From: Streptomyces sp. NL15-2K | GTDB taxonomy: Bacteria; Actinomycetota; Actinomycetes; Streptomycetales; Streptomycetaceae | Length of the DNA: 64,000 bases | Assembly: GCF_030551255.1 (NCBI RefSeq) | Contig: NZ_CP130630.1 | Coordinates: 1,612,001 to 1,676,000, forward strand | Reading direction: 5' to 3' | Shown: one piece after another, positions 51,497 through 59,028 of the stretch | Numbering within the stretch: position 1 is the first letter of the stretch | How the letters are laid out: every line of letters starts with the position of its first letter | Notes under the pieces: generated by a model | What the model was told of the DNA's origin: nothing | Seen by the model: only the letters and a program-made list of their open reading frames with translations | Databases searched by the model: none | Translations under genes and position numbers: made by a program

Positions 51497-51960
51497 GATC
51501 AGCCCGGCTCGGCGGAGAGGACGCTTACCGGGTCCGGCTGGTCAACGCCCTGCTCGGCATGGTACAGACCGAGGCGGCGCTCGCCGACGGTGTCGTCCTG
51601 GACGACGACGCCCGCCACGCGGCGTGGGAGGCACAGCTGAAGGCCGCAGGTGCCGGGCAGGACGACCCGGTCAAGCGTGTCGAGTTCATCCGCTGGCAGG
51701 TCCTGCGGGCCGGCACGCCGCTCAGGTTGATGGCCCAGCACCATGCGACCGGGCCGATCCCGCTGGCCGCCGCACACACGGCGAGTGGCCTGCACCTGCT
51801 GCTCGGCGTGATCGCCGCGAGTCAGGACGCCGTCGCCCAGGGCGACGTGGACACCTTGGCCGCGCAGGCCGAACAGCTGGAGGCGGCCCGGGAGGCGCAG
51901 GAGACTGCGATCGGCAACACCGACATCCTGCTGAACATGCTCAAGTCGGTCGGCCTGTAG
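51497..51960 (+). CDS. Hypothetical protein, possibly 5'-truncated
   Basis: Coding-like from a stop at 51496 onward (..GGEDAYRVRLVNALLGMVQTE), but the only start codon in frame is the ATG at 51559, leaving a 133-residue product. It is mostly helical with a long amphipathic C-terminal helix (LAAQAEQLEAAREAQETAIG). The good-looking codons before the ATG suggest that the 5' end has been lost. No family is recognised. A second small gene follows with GGAGG right after the stop. Confidence 0.5.
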
Positions 51961-51969
51961 GAGGCGCTG

Positions 51970-52110
51970 GTGGCGGGGATGCCGACTCCCGGGAACGTGC
52001 AGCGGGTGCGGGCGAAGCAGATGGAGGAGGCCGCGGTGAGGAAGGCGCTGAAGGCCCAGCGGCGTGAGGAGAACGAGCGGAACCGGCTGGCCAAGGAAGC
52101 GCGCCGAGGT
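51970..52110 (+). pseudogene. Fragment of a small hypothetical gene
   Basis: A GTG start with GGAGG spaced well (51960-51964) opens AGMPTPGNVQRVRAKQMEEA followed by a charged helix to about LAKEARRG. After about 52110 the frame stays open for 600 more codons but turns into shadow-type sequence and other gene fragments, so the original 3' end is probably lost. Confidence 0.4.
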
Positions 52111-52357
52111 GACTCATCGGTACACGAACGAGACTCGACGGGGACGCCGATAAGACGCCGACTGATGCCGGTGTACCTCTTGGAGTTCTGCGCACGTCCT
52201 CACGGTGTCTCGTGCGCGCCCCGGCAGTGCCGCACTGGCGTCGCACACAGAGCCTTCGGAGGACTCACCTGTGCAGGGATGCCGGGTGGCGTCTCCCAGG
52301 AGACCCGACCGGGGCACCACAGGGACGCCGTTCGTACTTCGCTGCGCCTCTTCTGGA

Positions 52358-52669
52358 AGGGCCCGGCTGGCGCTTCCGCCGGAGGAGCGGCTGGTGGCGC
52401 GGGCCGCGAGTATCGAGGCAAAGTGGGTCATGCACCCTGCGGAGGTCTCGGCCGAGGAGGTCAAGGCCGCGCAGCGGGCCGCGATGACTCGCATCGAGGT
52501 GGTGGATGCCGTCCGGGAGATCACCGTGGAGGTGCCGGGCCGCCAGGGCTTGCCGGGATTGCGGTCCGGGTTAGCGGAGGCGACACGACTGGTCGCCACG
52601 TGGCGGCCCCCGACGCCCGCGGCGGGTCAGAACGAGCCGGGCTCGATGATCTCCTCGCCCTCGTCGTGA
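52358..52669 (+). other. Possible gene fragment
   Basis: In frame 2 the stretch ..LALPPEERLVARAASIEAKW.. to ..ATRLVATWRPPTP.. has plausible residue use (helical, acidic/basic balance), unlike its flanks. It contains a TTA codon near 52571 and runs antisense over the last 43 bases of the kinase pseudogene. Family unknown. Confidence 0.2.
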
Positions 52670-53134
52670 GGGGGCTCAAAGCGGGCGTAGAAGTCCTCCA
52701 GCGCCGACTCCGAGACGGTCAGCGCGTTGGCGTCCTTCCGCTCGTTGCGCTCGGCAAGGCAGCAACTCCTCGCGGGGGACGGGGAAGTACAGCAGCCGCG
52801 GGCTTCCGCCGGCCTCCTCGACGAGCTTCTTCCACTCGTCGCGGGCGGCACGCGTCCACAGTCCGTGGTCCAGCACCACGTCCTGCCCGGTGGCGACCCG
52901 CTCGACCAGCTCCTCGCGGACCTCGGCGACCACCGGGGTCTCCAGGGCGAAGTAGTCCCGCTCCGGGTAGTCCACGCCGTAGCGGCCGTGCCGGGCGTGC
53001 ACCCGCTCGTCCACCGACAGCCGCGCCGCCCCGGCCGACTCCAGCCGCCGCCTGGCGTACGTGGTCTTGCCCGACCCGGTCAGCCCGACCAGCAGATACA
53101 CCACCGGCCCGCGCTCCCGGCCTGCCGCCTTCAC
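52627..53134 (-). pseudogene. P-loop kinase/AAA-type ATPase gene broken by a frameshift
   Basis: The first part (GTG start at 53134 behind GAGGAG) encodes a P-loop protein: YLLVGLTGSGKTTYARRRLE (about 13-32), LSVDERVHARHGRYG and VVLDHGLWTRAARDEW, as in small zeta-toxin-like or nucleoside kinases. Near 52755-52765 the frame slips. REELL is followed by PCRAQRA in the old frame, while the expected continuation LAERNERKDANALTVSESAL..EEIIEPGSF is intact one frame over and ends at 52627. A 5-nt deletion in a GCCGG-type context would explain it. Confidence 0.75.
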
Positions 53135-53190
53135 CCCTGCTCCTCCTCACCCGCTGGGACTCCTTCCGCCCAGCCTGCCACCCTCCGCCC

Positions 53191-53466
53191 CTGCTGCATG
53201 CCCTGCGGGCGTACGTGCGGTACGTCCCCGGCCATCTCGGCAAACCCTGGCTGGCCGCCCGCCTAAACGACCACCTCAAGCACCACCCGCTCACCGCGAC
53301 CGCCCGCACCCACAACAGCGCGGTCTTCCCCGTGCTGACCAGCGACGCCATCCAGCGCTACCTGTGGCTGTTCGGCGCATGGGAGCCGCACCTGACCGCC
53401 TGGATGCGCGCCCGCCTCGCCCCCGGCGACCTGGTGGTGGACGCGGGCGCGCACACCGGACACTCT
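53191..53466 (+). pseudogene. FkbM-type methyltransferase, N-terminal fragment
   Basis: In frame 1 the sequence LRAYVRYVPGHLGKPWLAAR.. leads to GDLVVDAGAHTGH, the start of a SAM-binding motif typical of FkbM-family methyltransferases. It has no start codon of its own, and similarity ends right after the glycine motif where ISL3-related DNA begins. Only about a third of the gene remains. Confidence 0.55.
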
Positions 53467-53473
53467 GCGTTCG

Positions 53474-53740
53474 TCAAGGACCGTTTCCCGTCCCGACCCT
53501 GCGACACCTGCCGCGGACCTGTAACTCGATCACCACGGGACGCCCGGCGACTGCGGTGTCGGCGAGGTGTACGTATCGGCTGTGCACTCGGCCCGACGTC
53601 GTCCCACAGGCAGGACACGCAGCCTGCTCCGCCGATGCGCAGGCCCGCACGACCACCAACTCGCCGTCAACTATCACGCTTTGGATCACAACTCCTTCGA
53701 TCCGGTGGAACCACAGATCCTGGAGGAGCACATCACCCAC
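53474..53740 (-). pseudogene. ISL3-family transposase, N-terminal zinc-finger fragment
   Basis: Minus-strand frame with LWFHRIEGVVIQSVIVDGEL, then the zinc-finger AEQAACPACGTTSGRVHSRY and LADTAVAGRPVVIELQVR, the N-terminal domain of ISL3 transposases. The frame then breaks into non-family residues and stops at 53474, with the DDE domain absent. Upstream, about 53775-53805, lies a sequence (CTCTGGCACGGAAAGTGATC) that could be the old terminal repeat of the element. Confidence 0.7.
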
Positions 53741-53818
53741 GGCCGTTCATGATCGTGATTGTGGTGACCCTCCGTGGCTCTGGCACGGAAAGTGATCCAG
53801 AACCACGGTTCAAAGCAC

Positions 53819-53968
53819 GCCGACACTCCGCTCGCGCGGAGAGCAGCCCTGTGGCTCCTCCATCTCCACGAGCCGTCTCGGGTCACCACCGCTCGCGCGG
53901 AGAGCAGTCCAGTCACTGAACATGTCCAGTGACTGGACGCGGGTCACCTCCGCTCGCGCTGTTGCGCC
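53819..53968. CRISPR. Degenerate type I-E-like CRISPR remnant, two spacers
   Basis: Three repeat copies have a 61-bp period. Copy 2 (53880-53907) reads GGGTCACCACCGCTCGCGCG + GAGAGCAG. Copy 1 (53819-53846) is intact only in its right 18-19 bases. Copy 3 (from 53941) keeps GGGTCACCTCCGCTCGCGC and then diverges. Spacers are both 33 bp (53847-53879 and 53908-53940). The repeat resembles actinobacterial type I-E repeats. No cas genes are in the window. The left side abuts the ISL3 fragment. Confidence 0.65.
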
Positions 53969-53984
53969 GGCACCGGCCGGACAG

Positions 53985-55214
53985 TCAGCCGGTCAGCGCC
54001 GGCTGATCTGCCTGACCGGCCGGCTCGCTCAGGTCGCCGGACAGCCCGGCCAGCAATGCCTCACGCATCGCCGCGGTGGCGACGGCGAGGGTCGCCGGGT
54101 GGGGAAGGTACTCGTCGGTGTGGCAGGCAGGCCGCACCCGGCCGAGGCGCCCGCCGGGCTCGCCGGATCCGACGAACCAGTACACGGCCGGGCAGCCGAA
54201 GGCCCGGATGAGGACACTGACGTCATCCGAGGCGAGCGCGGGCGGGACGGTGAGATGGCGCACGGACAGCCGGCTCTCGTGCAGCGCGGCCAGGCGGTCG
54301 CGGATCCGGGCCGTGTTCTCCACCCGGGGAACGTGTGTGTCGCGGGTCAGCCGGACGTCGTCGCCGAAGGCGAGCCCGGCGGCGGCGGCCTCCGCCCGCA
54401 CCAGTGCCTCGACGCGGTCGAGGATCGTCTCCCGTACGCGTTCATCGAAGGTGCGGATGTTGACGGTGACGGCGGCGCACGGCGCGCGCAGGCCCGGTGC
54501 GGACGGTGCCACGATCCCGGGCACGGACACCACGGCCTGCTCGAACGGAGGCACATCCCGGCCCACCACGGTGTGCAGGCGCTGGGTGACGCTCGCGGCG
54601 AACAGCACCGGATCGGGGCCGGAGTCCGGTGAGCCGGTGTGCCCGCCCGGGGCGCGTGCCGTAACGGTGAGCGTGTCCGTGGCGGCGAGGGCCGTGCCGG
54701 GCGTGGAGACGAGCACCCCGACCGGTGCCATGGCCGAGACATGCTGGCCAAGCAGGAGGTCCAGGCGCGGGACGGCTTCGGCCAGGCCGTCGTCGACCAT
54801 CCTGGCGGCACCGCTGCCGAGTTCCTCCGCCGGCTGGAGGATGAGCACGATCCGGCCGGGCGGCAGGTCCGGACGCGCCGCCAGCTGTGCAGCCGCCCCG
54901 GCGAGCGCCGCCAGATGCAGGTCGTGCCCGCAGGCGTGCATCACTCCGTCCACCTCGCTGGCGAAGGCCTCGCCGGTGCGCTCCTGGAGCGGCAGGGCGT
55001 CCAGCTCCGCACGCGCCGCGACGACGGGTCCGGGGCCGCTGCCGAGCACCGCCGTCAGGCCCGTGCCGCCGATCCCGCGGGTCACCGCGAAGCCCTCGCG
55101 GCCGAGTACCTCGGCGAGGAGCCCGGCGGTGCGGTGCTCCCGGAAACCCAGTTCGGGACCGCGGTGCAGGGACTCGTAGAGGGCCGGGACCCAGTGCGGC
55201 AGCCGCAGGGTCAT
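53985..55214 (-). CDS. M20-family metallo-amidohydrolase
   Basis: A 409-residue cytoplasmic amidohydrolase of the M20D type (aminoacylase/carboxypeptidase). It has the metal-binding GVMHACGHDLHLAAL (about 90-104), the catalytic Glu pair in LQPAEELGSGA (about 130-140), a dimerisation lid domain with GGHTGSPDSG, and a C-terminal His in PACHTDEYLPHP. Such enzymes remove N-acyl groups or cleave terminal amides. It is last in the azole-RiPP operon, and its ATG overlaps the TetR stop. Confidence 0.87.
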   Translation of the reverse strand: MTLRLPHWVPALYESLHRGPELGFREHRTAGLLAEVLGREGFAVTRGIGGTGLTAVLGSGPGPVVAARAELDALPLQERTGEAFASEVDGVMHACGHDLHLAALAGAAAQLAARPDLPPGRIVLILQPAEELGSGAARMVDDGLAEAVPRLDLLLGQHVSAMAPVGVLVSTPGTALAATDTLTVTARAPGGHTGSPDSGPDPVLFAASVTQRLHTVVGRDVPPFEQAVVSVPGIVAPSAPGLRAPCAAVTVNIRTFDERVRETILDRVEALVRAEAAAAGLAFGDDVRLTRDTHVPRVENTARIRDRLAALHESRLSVRHLTVPPALASDDVSVLIRAFGCPAVYWFVGSGEPGGRLGRVRPACHTDEYLPHPATLAVATAAMREALLAGLSGDLSEPAGQADQPALTG

Positions 55215-55960
55215 CGCTCATCCGTCGCAGGCGCCTGGGCCAACCGCCTCGGCGTCCCAGACCGCAGCGGGCGGGCGGCCAGCAGCGCCGCCGTCATCCG
55301 GTCCTGATTCGCCGACTCCGGCGGGTCGACGGGTCCGAACGCCCGGCGCAGCACAGTCGCCATCAGGCGGGAAGAGATCTTGACCTGTTCCGTGTCCTCT
55401 GCGGCGCCCGCGCGGGCGACGAATCCGCTGACGACGGCCTCGATGGACAGCTGCCCCTCCTGGGAGCAGACCGCCTCGACGATCAGTCCGTTCTCCCGCA
55501 GCAACTCCAGATACGGCGGCCGCACCAGGACCGACGCGAGCGAGATCCCGAGGGCGTCCGGGTTGGCCCGGGCCGCCACATGCGTGCCCAGCACGCGTGC
55601 GTCGCGGGTGTTGTAGGCCCGCAGCACCGGATTCGCCATGACCAGGCGGTACAGCACACAGCTGGTGCCGTGCAGGCTGGCGAGTCTGCGGTCTCGCGGG
55701 AGGTGTGCCATGAACTGGTCGTGCACCCGGTCGAATTCCCGGACCAGTACGTCGTCGATGATGTCCTCTTTGCTGTTCCAGTGCTTGTAGACGGTTCCCT
55801 TGCCGATCCCCGCGTGCTCGGCGACGTCCTGGACACTGACCTTCGGATAGCCGATCCGCTGCACGAGATCGACCATGGCGTCCAGGACCCGGGCGGAGCG
55901 GGTACATCGGTCGTCGCCTGTCTGCCCGAGCGGTTCGACAGTGCCCTGTTGAGCGGTCAT
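55211..55960 (-). CDS. TetR-family regulator of the azole-RiPP operon
   Basis: A 249-residue regulator. The helix-turn-helix is VSVQDVAEHAGIGKGTVYKHWNSKEDII (about 42-69), followed by a helical effector domain. Its ATG (55960) overlaps the stop of the SagB-like gene (ATGA), and its stop overlaps the M20 start. Being inside the operon, it can respond to the cluster product and feed back on the operon promoter, which lies beyond the window. Confidence 0.88.
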   Translation of the reverse strand: MTAQQGTVEPLGQTGDDRCTRSARVLDAMVDLVQRIGYPKVSVQDVAEHAGIGKGTVYKHWNSKEDIIDDVLVREFDRVHDQFMAHLPRDRRLASLHGTSCVLYRLVMANPVLRAYNTRDARVLGTHVAARANPDALGISLASVLVRPPYLELLRENGLIVEAVCSQEGQLSIEAVVSGFVARAGAAEDTEQVKISSRLMATVLRRAFGPVDPPESANQDRMTAALLAARPLRSGTPRRLAQAPATDER

Positions 55961-57891
55961 CCACATCGTGTTTCCCCCGTGAGTGTGGTGAGTTCCGTAC
56001 CGGTGAACGCGGCCTCCGCCACGTCGACGGTGATGGTCCCGTCAGGGCCCGGGCAGCCGACGAGCAGCTGGAACAGCGGAGCGAGCTGTTCGTCCCCGGT
56101 CGCCGCGGCGAGTACGTCGGCGCGCAGGCCGTTGTGGATCCGTCCGGCGGCTCCGGCCGCCGCCGCACCGAGCAGGGCCCGGTGCGCGATCCGTGCGGCC
56201 GCAGCGGTGATCTCGTGCAGTCGCCGCAGGCCGGCGGTGGCCTCGTCGACCGGGGTCGCGACGATCAACGTCGCCGAGGCGCTGAGGTAGTCCGGGGCGA
56301 GCCAGCCCATCGCGTCCTGCCCGCGCTGGAGCCGCTCCGTGCACTCCATGCCCGCCCGGACCGGTACCGGGCCCTGCCCGGTGATCCGGTAGCACCCGGG
56401 TTCCCAGCGGACGGCCGCGGCGTCGAGGCAGGGCCGGTGGACGACCAGGAACGCCCTGAGCCCGTCGTCCACGGTCGCGGCCACTTCGGCGGGCAGCGAC
56501 CCGAGCCGGCCGACCCGGTCGGCGCCCATGGCGTTGAACACCCGGTGCCCGGAGCGTCGGTGCCGCACCAGCGCCAGGTGCCGGACGAGCGTCGACGGGT
56601 CGAAAGCGCGCGCCGGCGGCTCCAGGGTGACCCGGCCGACCGGCCGCTCGTCCGGCCCCAGGTCGAACAGCTCACCCCAGGGCCCGCTCCGGCCCCGTTC
56701 ACCCAGCTCGGCGACATCGTCGTACGCGATGCCCGCTGCCCGGGCCGCGTCGCCCAGCGCTGCCAGGGCCAGGCCCGCCTCCTGGAGGCACAGCCGGGTC
56801 GCGTACCGGTGGTAGCGGTGGGAGACCTTGGTCTCGCGCACCGTCAGTACCAGGGTGAACCGGGAACCCAGCTCCCCGGGCGCGGGCCGGGACACCGGTA
56901 TCAGCCGCAGATCCCCGGGCTCGACGTACCACGCGCCGGTGTCCGTGGCCAGGTAGAGCTCGACCGGGTAGAACCCGCGCGCCGAGGCGAGGCCGCGGTG
57001 TGCCCAGCCGCCGGAGTGCGCGAGGTCGCCCGACTCCCAGCGCAGCGGGACGTGCACACACCACAGCAGGGCGCGCAGCCAGTCGGGCGCTCGCGGCCCT
57101 TCGCCGGCCTCGACAGGACGGATCGCCGCGGGCCGTTCGCACTCGGACTCGCCCGCGGGGAGCAGCGAGGCCGGGTCGAGCAGGAGCGCCCGCAGCTGCT
57201 CAGGCGTGGGCCAGGGGTCCAGCAGCGGCGCGTCGGCGCTCGTGCGTGGGCGGCGGCGGTCGAGACCGGGCAGGGCACCGGCGCCGGGCAGCGGGCGGGC
57301 CGGGCGGCCGAGGAACCGGGCCACGGCCTCCGCCGCGAGTGCCGCGGCGACCACGGCCCGCTCCACCTCGCCGATCGGCTCCACGAGCCGGCCGTCGTCG
57401 GGAGCCAGCGAAACCTCCACGTCGCCGATCCGGACCAGGATGCCGGACGCGGTGGACACCTCTGGCCGTACCGACAGCTGGCGCAGACTCACGTCCAGGG
57501 GCCGCAGCCAGTCCGCCGGCGCGCTCACCGTGGCCGTGGCGGCGAGCAGTGCCGCGCATCGCGCATAGGGCGCGTCGCCTGCCAGGTCGGCGACGGCGAG
57601 CAACTGGTCGGGAATGCCCTCGGGGCGCGCCGTGGTCTCCCTCCGCAGCGCGCCGCAGCGCTCCAGGTGGTCCAGGCCGTGGCCCGCCACCGGACGCCGC
57701 GGCTCGGGCACCCGGGCCAGGACCGAGGACTCGGCCGTCCGGCCGTCCAGGAGCGGGGCCAGACGGTGCAGCAGCGGATACAGCCCGGCCGGGCCGCGGT
57801 GGTGGCCGGTAGGGGTGGTCAGCAGCGTGCTTTCCCGGGCCGCCACCGCGTGCACTCCGCTGAGCAGCCGCGGGAACAGGTCAGGCGCCAT
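55957..57891 (-). CDS. Large SagB-like azoline dehydrogenase candidate
   Basis: A 644-residue protein. The middle carries a nitroreductase/SagB-type segment: SARGFYPVELYLATDTGAWY (about 304-323), LRLIPVSRPAPGELGSRFTL, and YHRYATRLCLQEAGLALAAL (about 359-378), the FMN-binding pattern of dehydrogenases that oxidise azolines to azoles. A second helical, SagB-like region follows (GQDAMGWLAPDYLSASATLI, ITAAAARIAHRALLGAAAAG). The first 250 residues are unassigned. Length is near that of thiopeptide dehydrogenases. It overlaps the P450 end by 11 nt and the TetR start by 4 nt. Confidence 0.7.
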   Translation of the reverse strand: MAPDLFPRLLSGVHAVAARESTLLTTPTGHHRGPAGLYPLLHRLAPLLDGRTAESSVLARVPEPRRPVAGHGLDHLERCGALRRETTARPEGIPDQLLAVADLAGDAPYARCAALLAATATVSAPADWLRPLDVSLRQLSVRPEVSTASGILVRIGDVEVSLAPDDGRLVEPIGEVERAVVAAALAAEAVARFLGRPARPLPGAGALPGLDRRRPRTSADAPLLDPWPTPEQLRALLLDPASLLPAGESECERPAAIRPVEAGEGPRAPDWLRALLWCVHVPLRWESGDLAHSGGWAHRGLASARGFYPVELYLATDTGAWYVEPGDLRLIPVSRPAPGELGSRFTLVLTVRETKVSHRYHRYATRLCLQEAGLALAALGDAARAAGIAYDDVAELGERGRSGPWGELFDLGPDERPVGRVTLEPPARAFDPSTLVRHLALVRHRRSGHRVFNAMGADRVGRLGSLPAEVAATVDDGLRAFLVVHRPCLDAAAVRWEPGCYRITGQGPVPVRAGMECTERLQRGQDAMGWLAPDYLSASATLIVATPVDEATAGLRRLHEITAAAARIAHRALLGAAAAGAAGRIHNGLRADVLAAATGDEQLAPLFQLLVGCPGPDGTITVDVAEAAFTGTELTTLTGETRCG

Positions 57892-59017
57892 AGCCCTGCC
57901 CTGCGAGCACGAGCCGCCGGATGGAGAGCGTGGGCAACGGGTGGAACTCCACCGGGGCGAGCACCGTCAGCTTGGCGAACCGGCGGATGACCGCGCCCAC
58001 CGCGGCGACCGCCTCGATCTGGGCCAGCGGACCGCCGAGGCAGTAGTGCACGCCGTGCCCGAAGGACAGGTGGCGGCGGGCCAGCCGGTCCAGCAGGAAC
58101 GTCTCCGGGTCCGGGTTCAGCCGCGGGTCGTGGTTCGCGGACAGGATCCAGGCCGAGACCGGGGCACCGGACGGGACGACGGCGCCGGACAGGGTGGCGT
58201 CCCCGGCCGCGATCCGGGTCACCTGGGCGAACGCGGGCCGCACCCGCAGCGCCTCCAGCACCAGGTCCTCGACCCGGTCCTGTGCGCGCACTCGGGCGTC
58301 CAGGGCCGGCCGGACGCACAGTTCGTGGACCGCCGCGGCGATCAGCGAGGTGGTGGTGACATGTCCGGCCAGCAGGATCAGGCCGCTGAGCGAGGCGATC
58401 TCGTCGATCGTCGCCGGTGCGCCGTCCACCTCCGCGGTCGCCAGGCGCGACATCAGGTCCCCCGCCGGCTGCGCCCGCTTCGCCGCCGCCACTTCGGCCA
58501 GGTACCGGTGCATCGCGTCCATCTGGGCGGCGTCGCCGCGGCTGAACCCGACCGACCAGGTACGGAACCGGCCGTGTTCCTCCTCGGGCAGCCCCAGGAA
58601 CCGGGAGATGACCCGGATCGGCAGCGGATAGGCGAGGTCGTGGACGAGGTCGAACCGGTCCGGCGTGAGGCCGCGAACGAGTTCCTCGGCGATCTCGTCG
58701 ATCGCCGGGGCGAGGCCCGCGACCGAGCCGGGCGTAAAAGCCTGGTTGACGATCCGCCGCATCCGGGTGTGGTCCGGCGGGTCCATCATGGTCAGGTTGC
58801 CCCGCCCGAGCTGGGCCGTGGGGGGCATCATCCGCGTCCGGTCCGAGGAGAACAGCTCGCTGTCCGACAGCACGCGGCGCACGTCCTCGGCGCGGAACAC
58901 ATGGTGCATGCCGCCGAGTTCGAGGACCGGACTCGTTCGCCGCGCGTCGGCGAGCCAGGTCAGCAGCCTGGTCCAGCCCACGCCGTCGAGCTCGGTCAGC
59001 GGCATGAATCCGGCCAT
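57881..59017 (-). CDS. Cytochrome P450 of the azole-RiPP operon
   Basis: A 378-residue soluble P450 (383 if the coupled GTG at 59032 is used). It has I-helix LLAGHVTTTSLIAAA (about 216-230, Val where an acid is usual), EXXR as EALR, and heme loop SFGHGVHYCLGGPLA (about 320-334). It probably oxidises the modified peptide (hydroxylation, epoxidation or cross-link). The ATG at 59017 has GAGGG upstream. It lies between the YcaO and the large SagB-like gene. Confidence 0.88.
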   Translation of the reverse strand: MAGFMPLTELDGVGWTRLLTWLADARRTSPVLELGGMHHVFRAEDVRRVLSDSELFSSDRTRMMPPTAQLGRGNLTMMDPPDHTRMRRIVNQAFTPGSVAGLAPAIDEIAEELVRGLTPDRFDLVHDLAYPLPIRVISRFLGLPEEEHGRFRTWSVGFSRGDAAQMDAMHRYLAEVAAAKRAQPAGDLMSRLATAEVDGAPATIDEIASLSGLILLAGHVTTTSLIAAAVHELCVRPALDARVRAQDRVEDLVLEALRVRPAFAQVTRIAAGDATLSGAVVPSGAPVSAWILSANHDPRLNPDPETFLLDRLARRHLSFGHGVHYCLGGPLAQIEAVAAVGAVIRRFAKLTVLAPVEFHPLPTLSIRRLVLAGQGYGA

Positions 59018-59028
59018 CGGGGCCGCCC

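Noticed and set aside
51970..53919. A 649-codon open frame on the plus strand.
   Set aside because: It strings together a short real gene start, shadow sequence antisense to the kinase pseudogene, an FkbM fragment and IS DNA. It stays open because GC-rich DNA has few stops, not because it is one gene.
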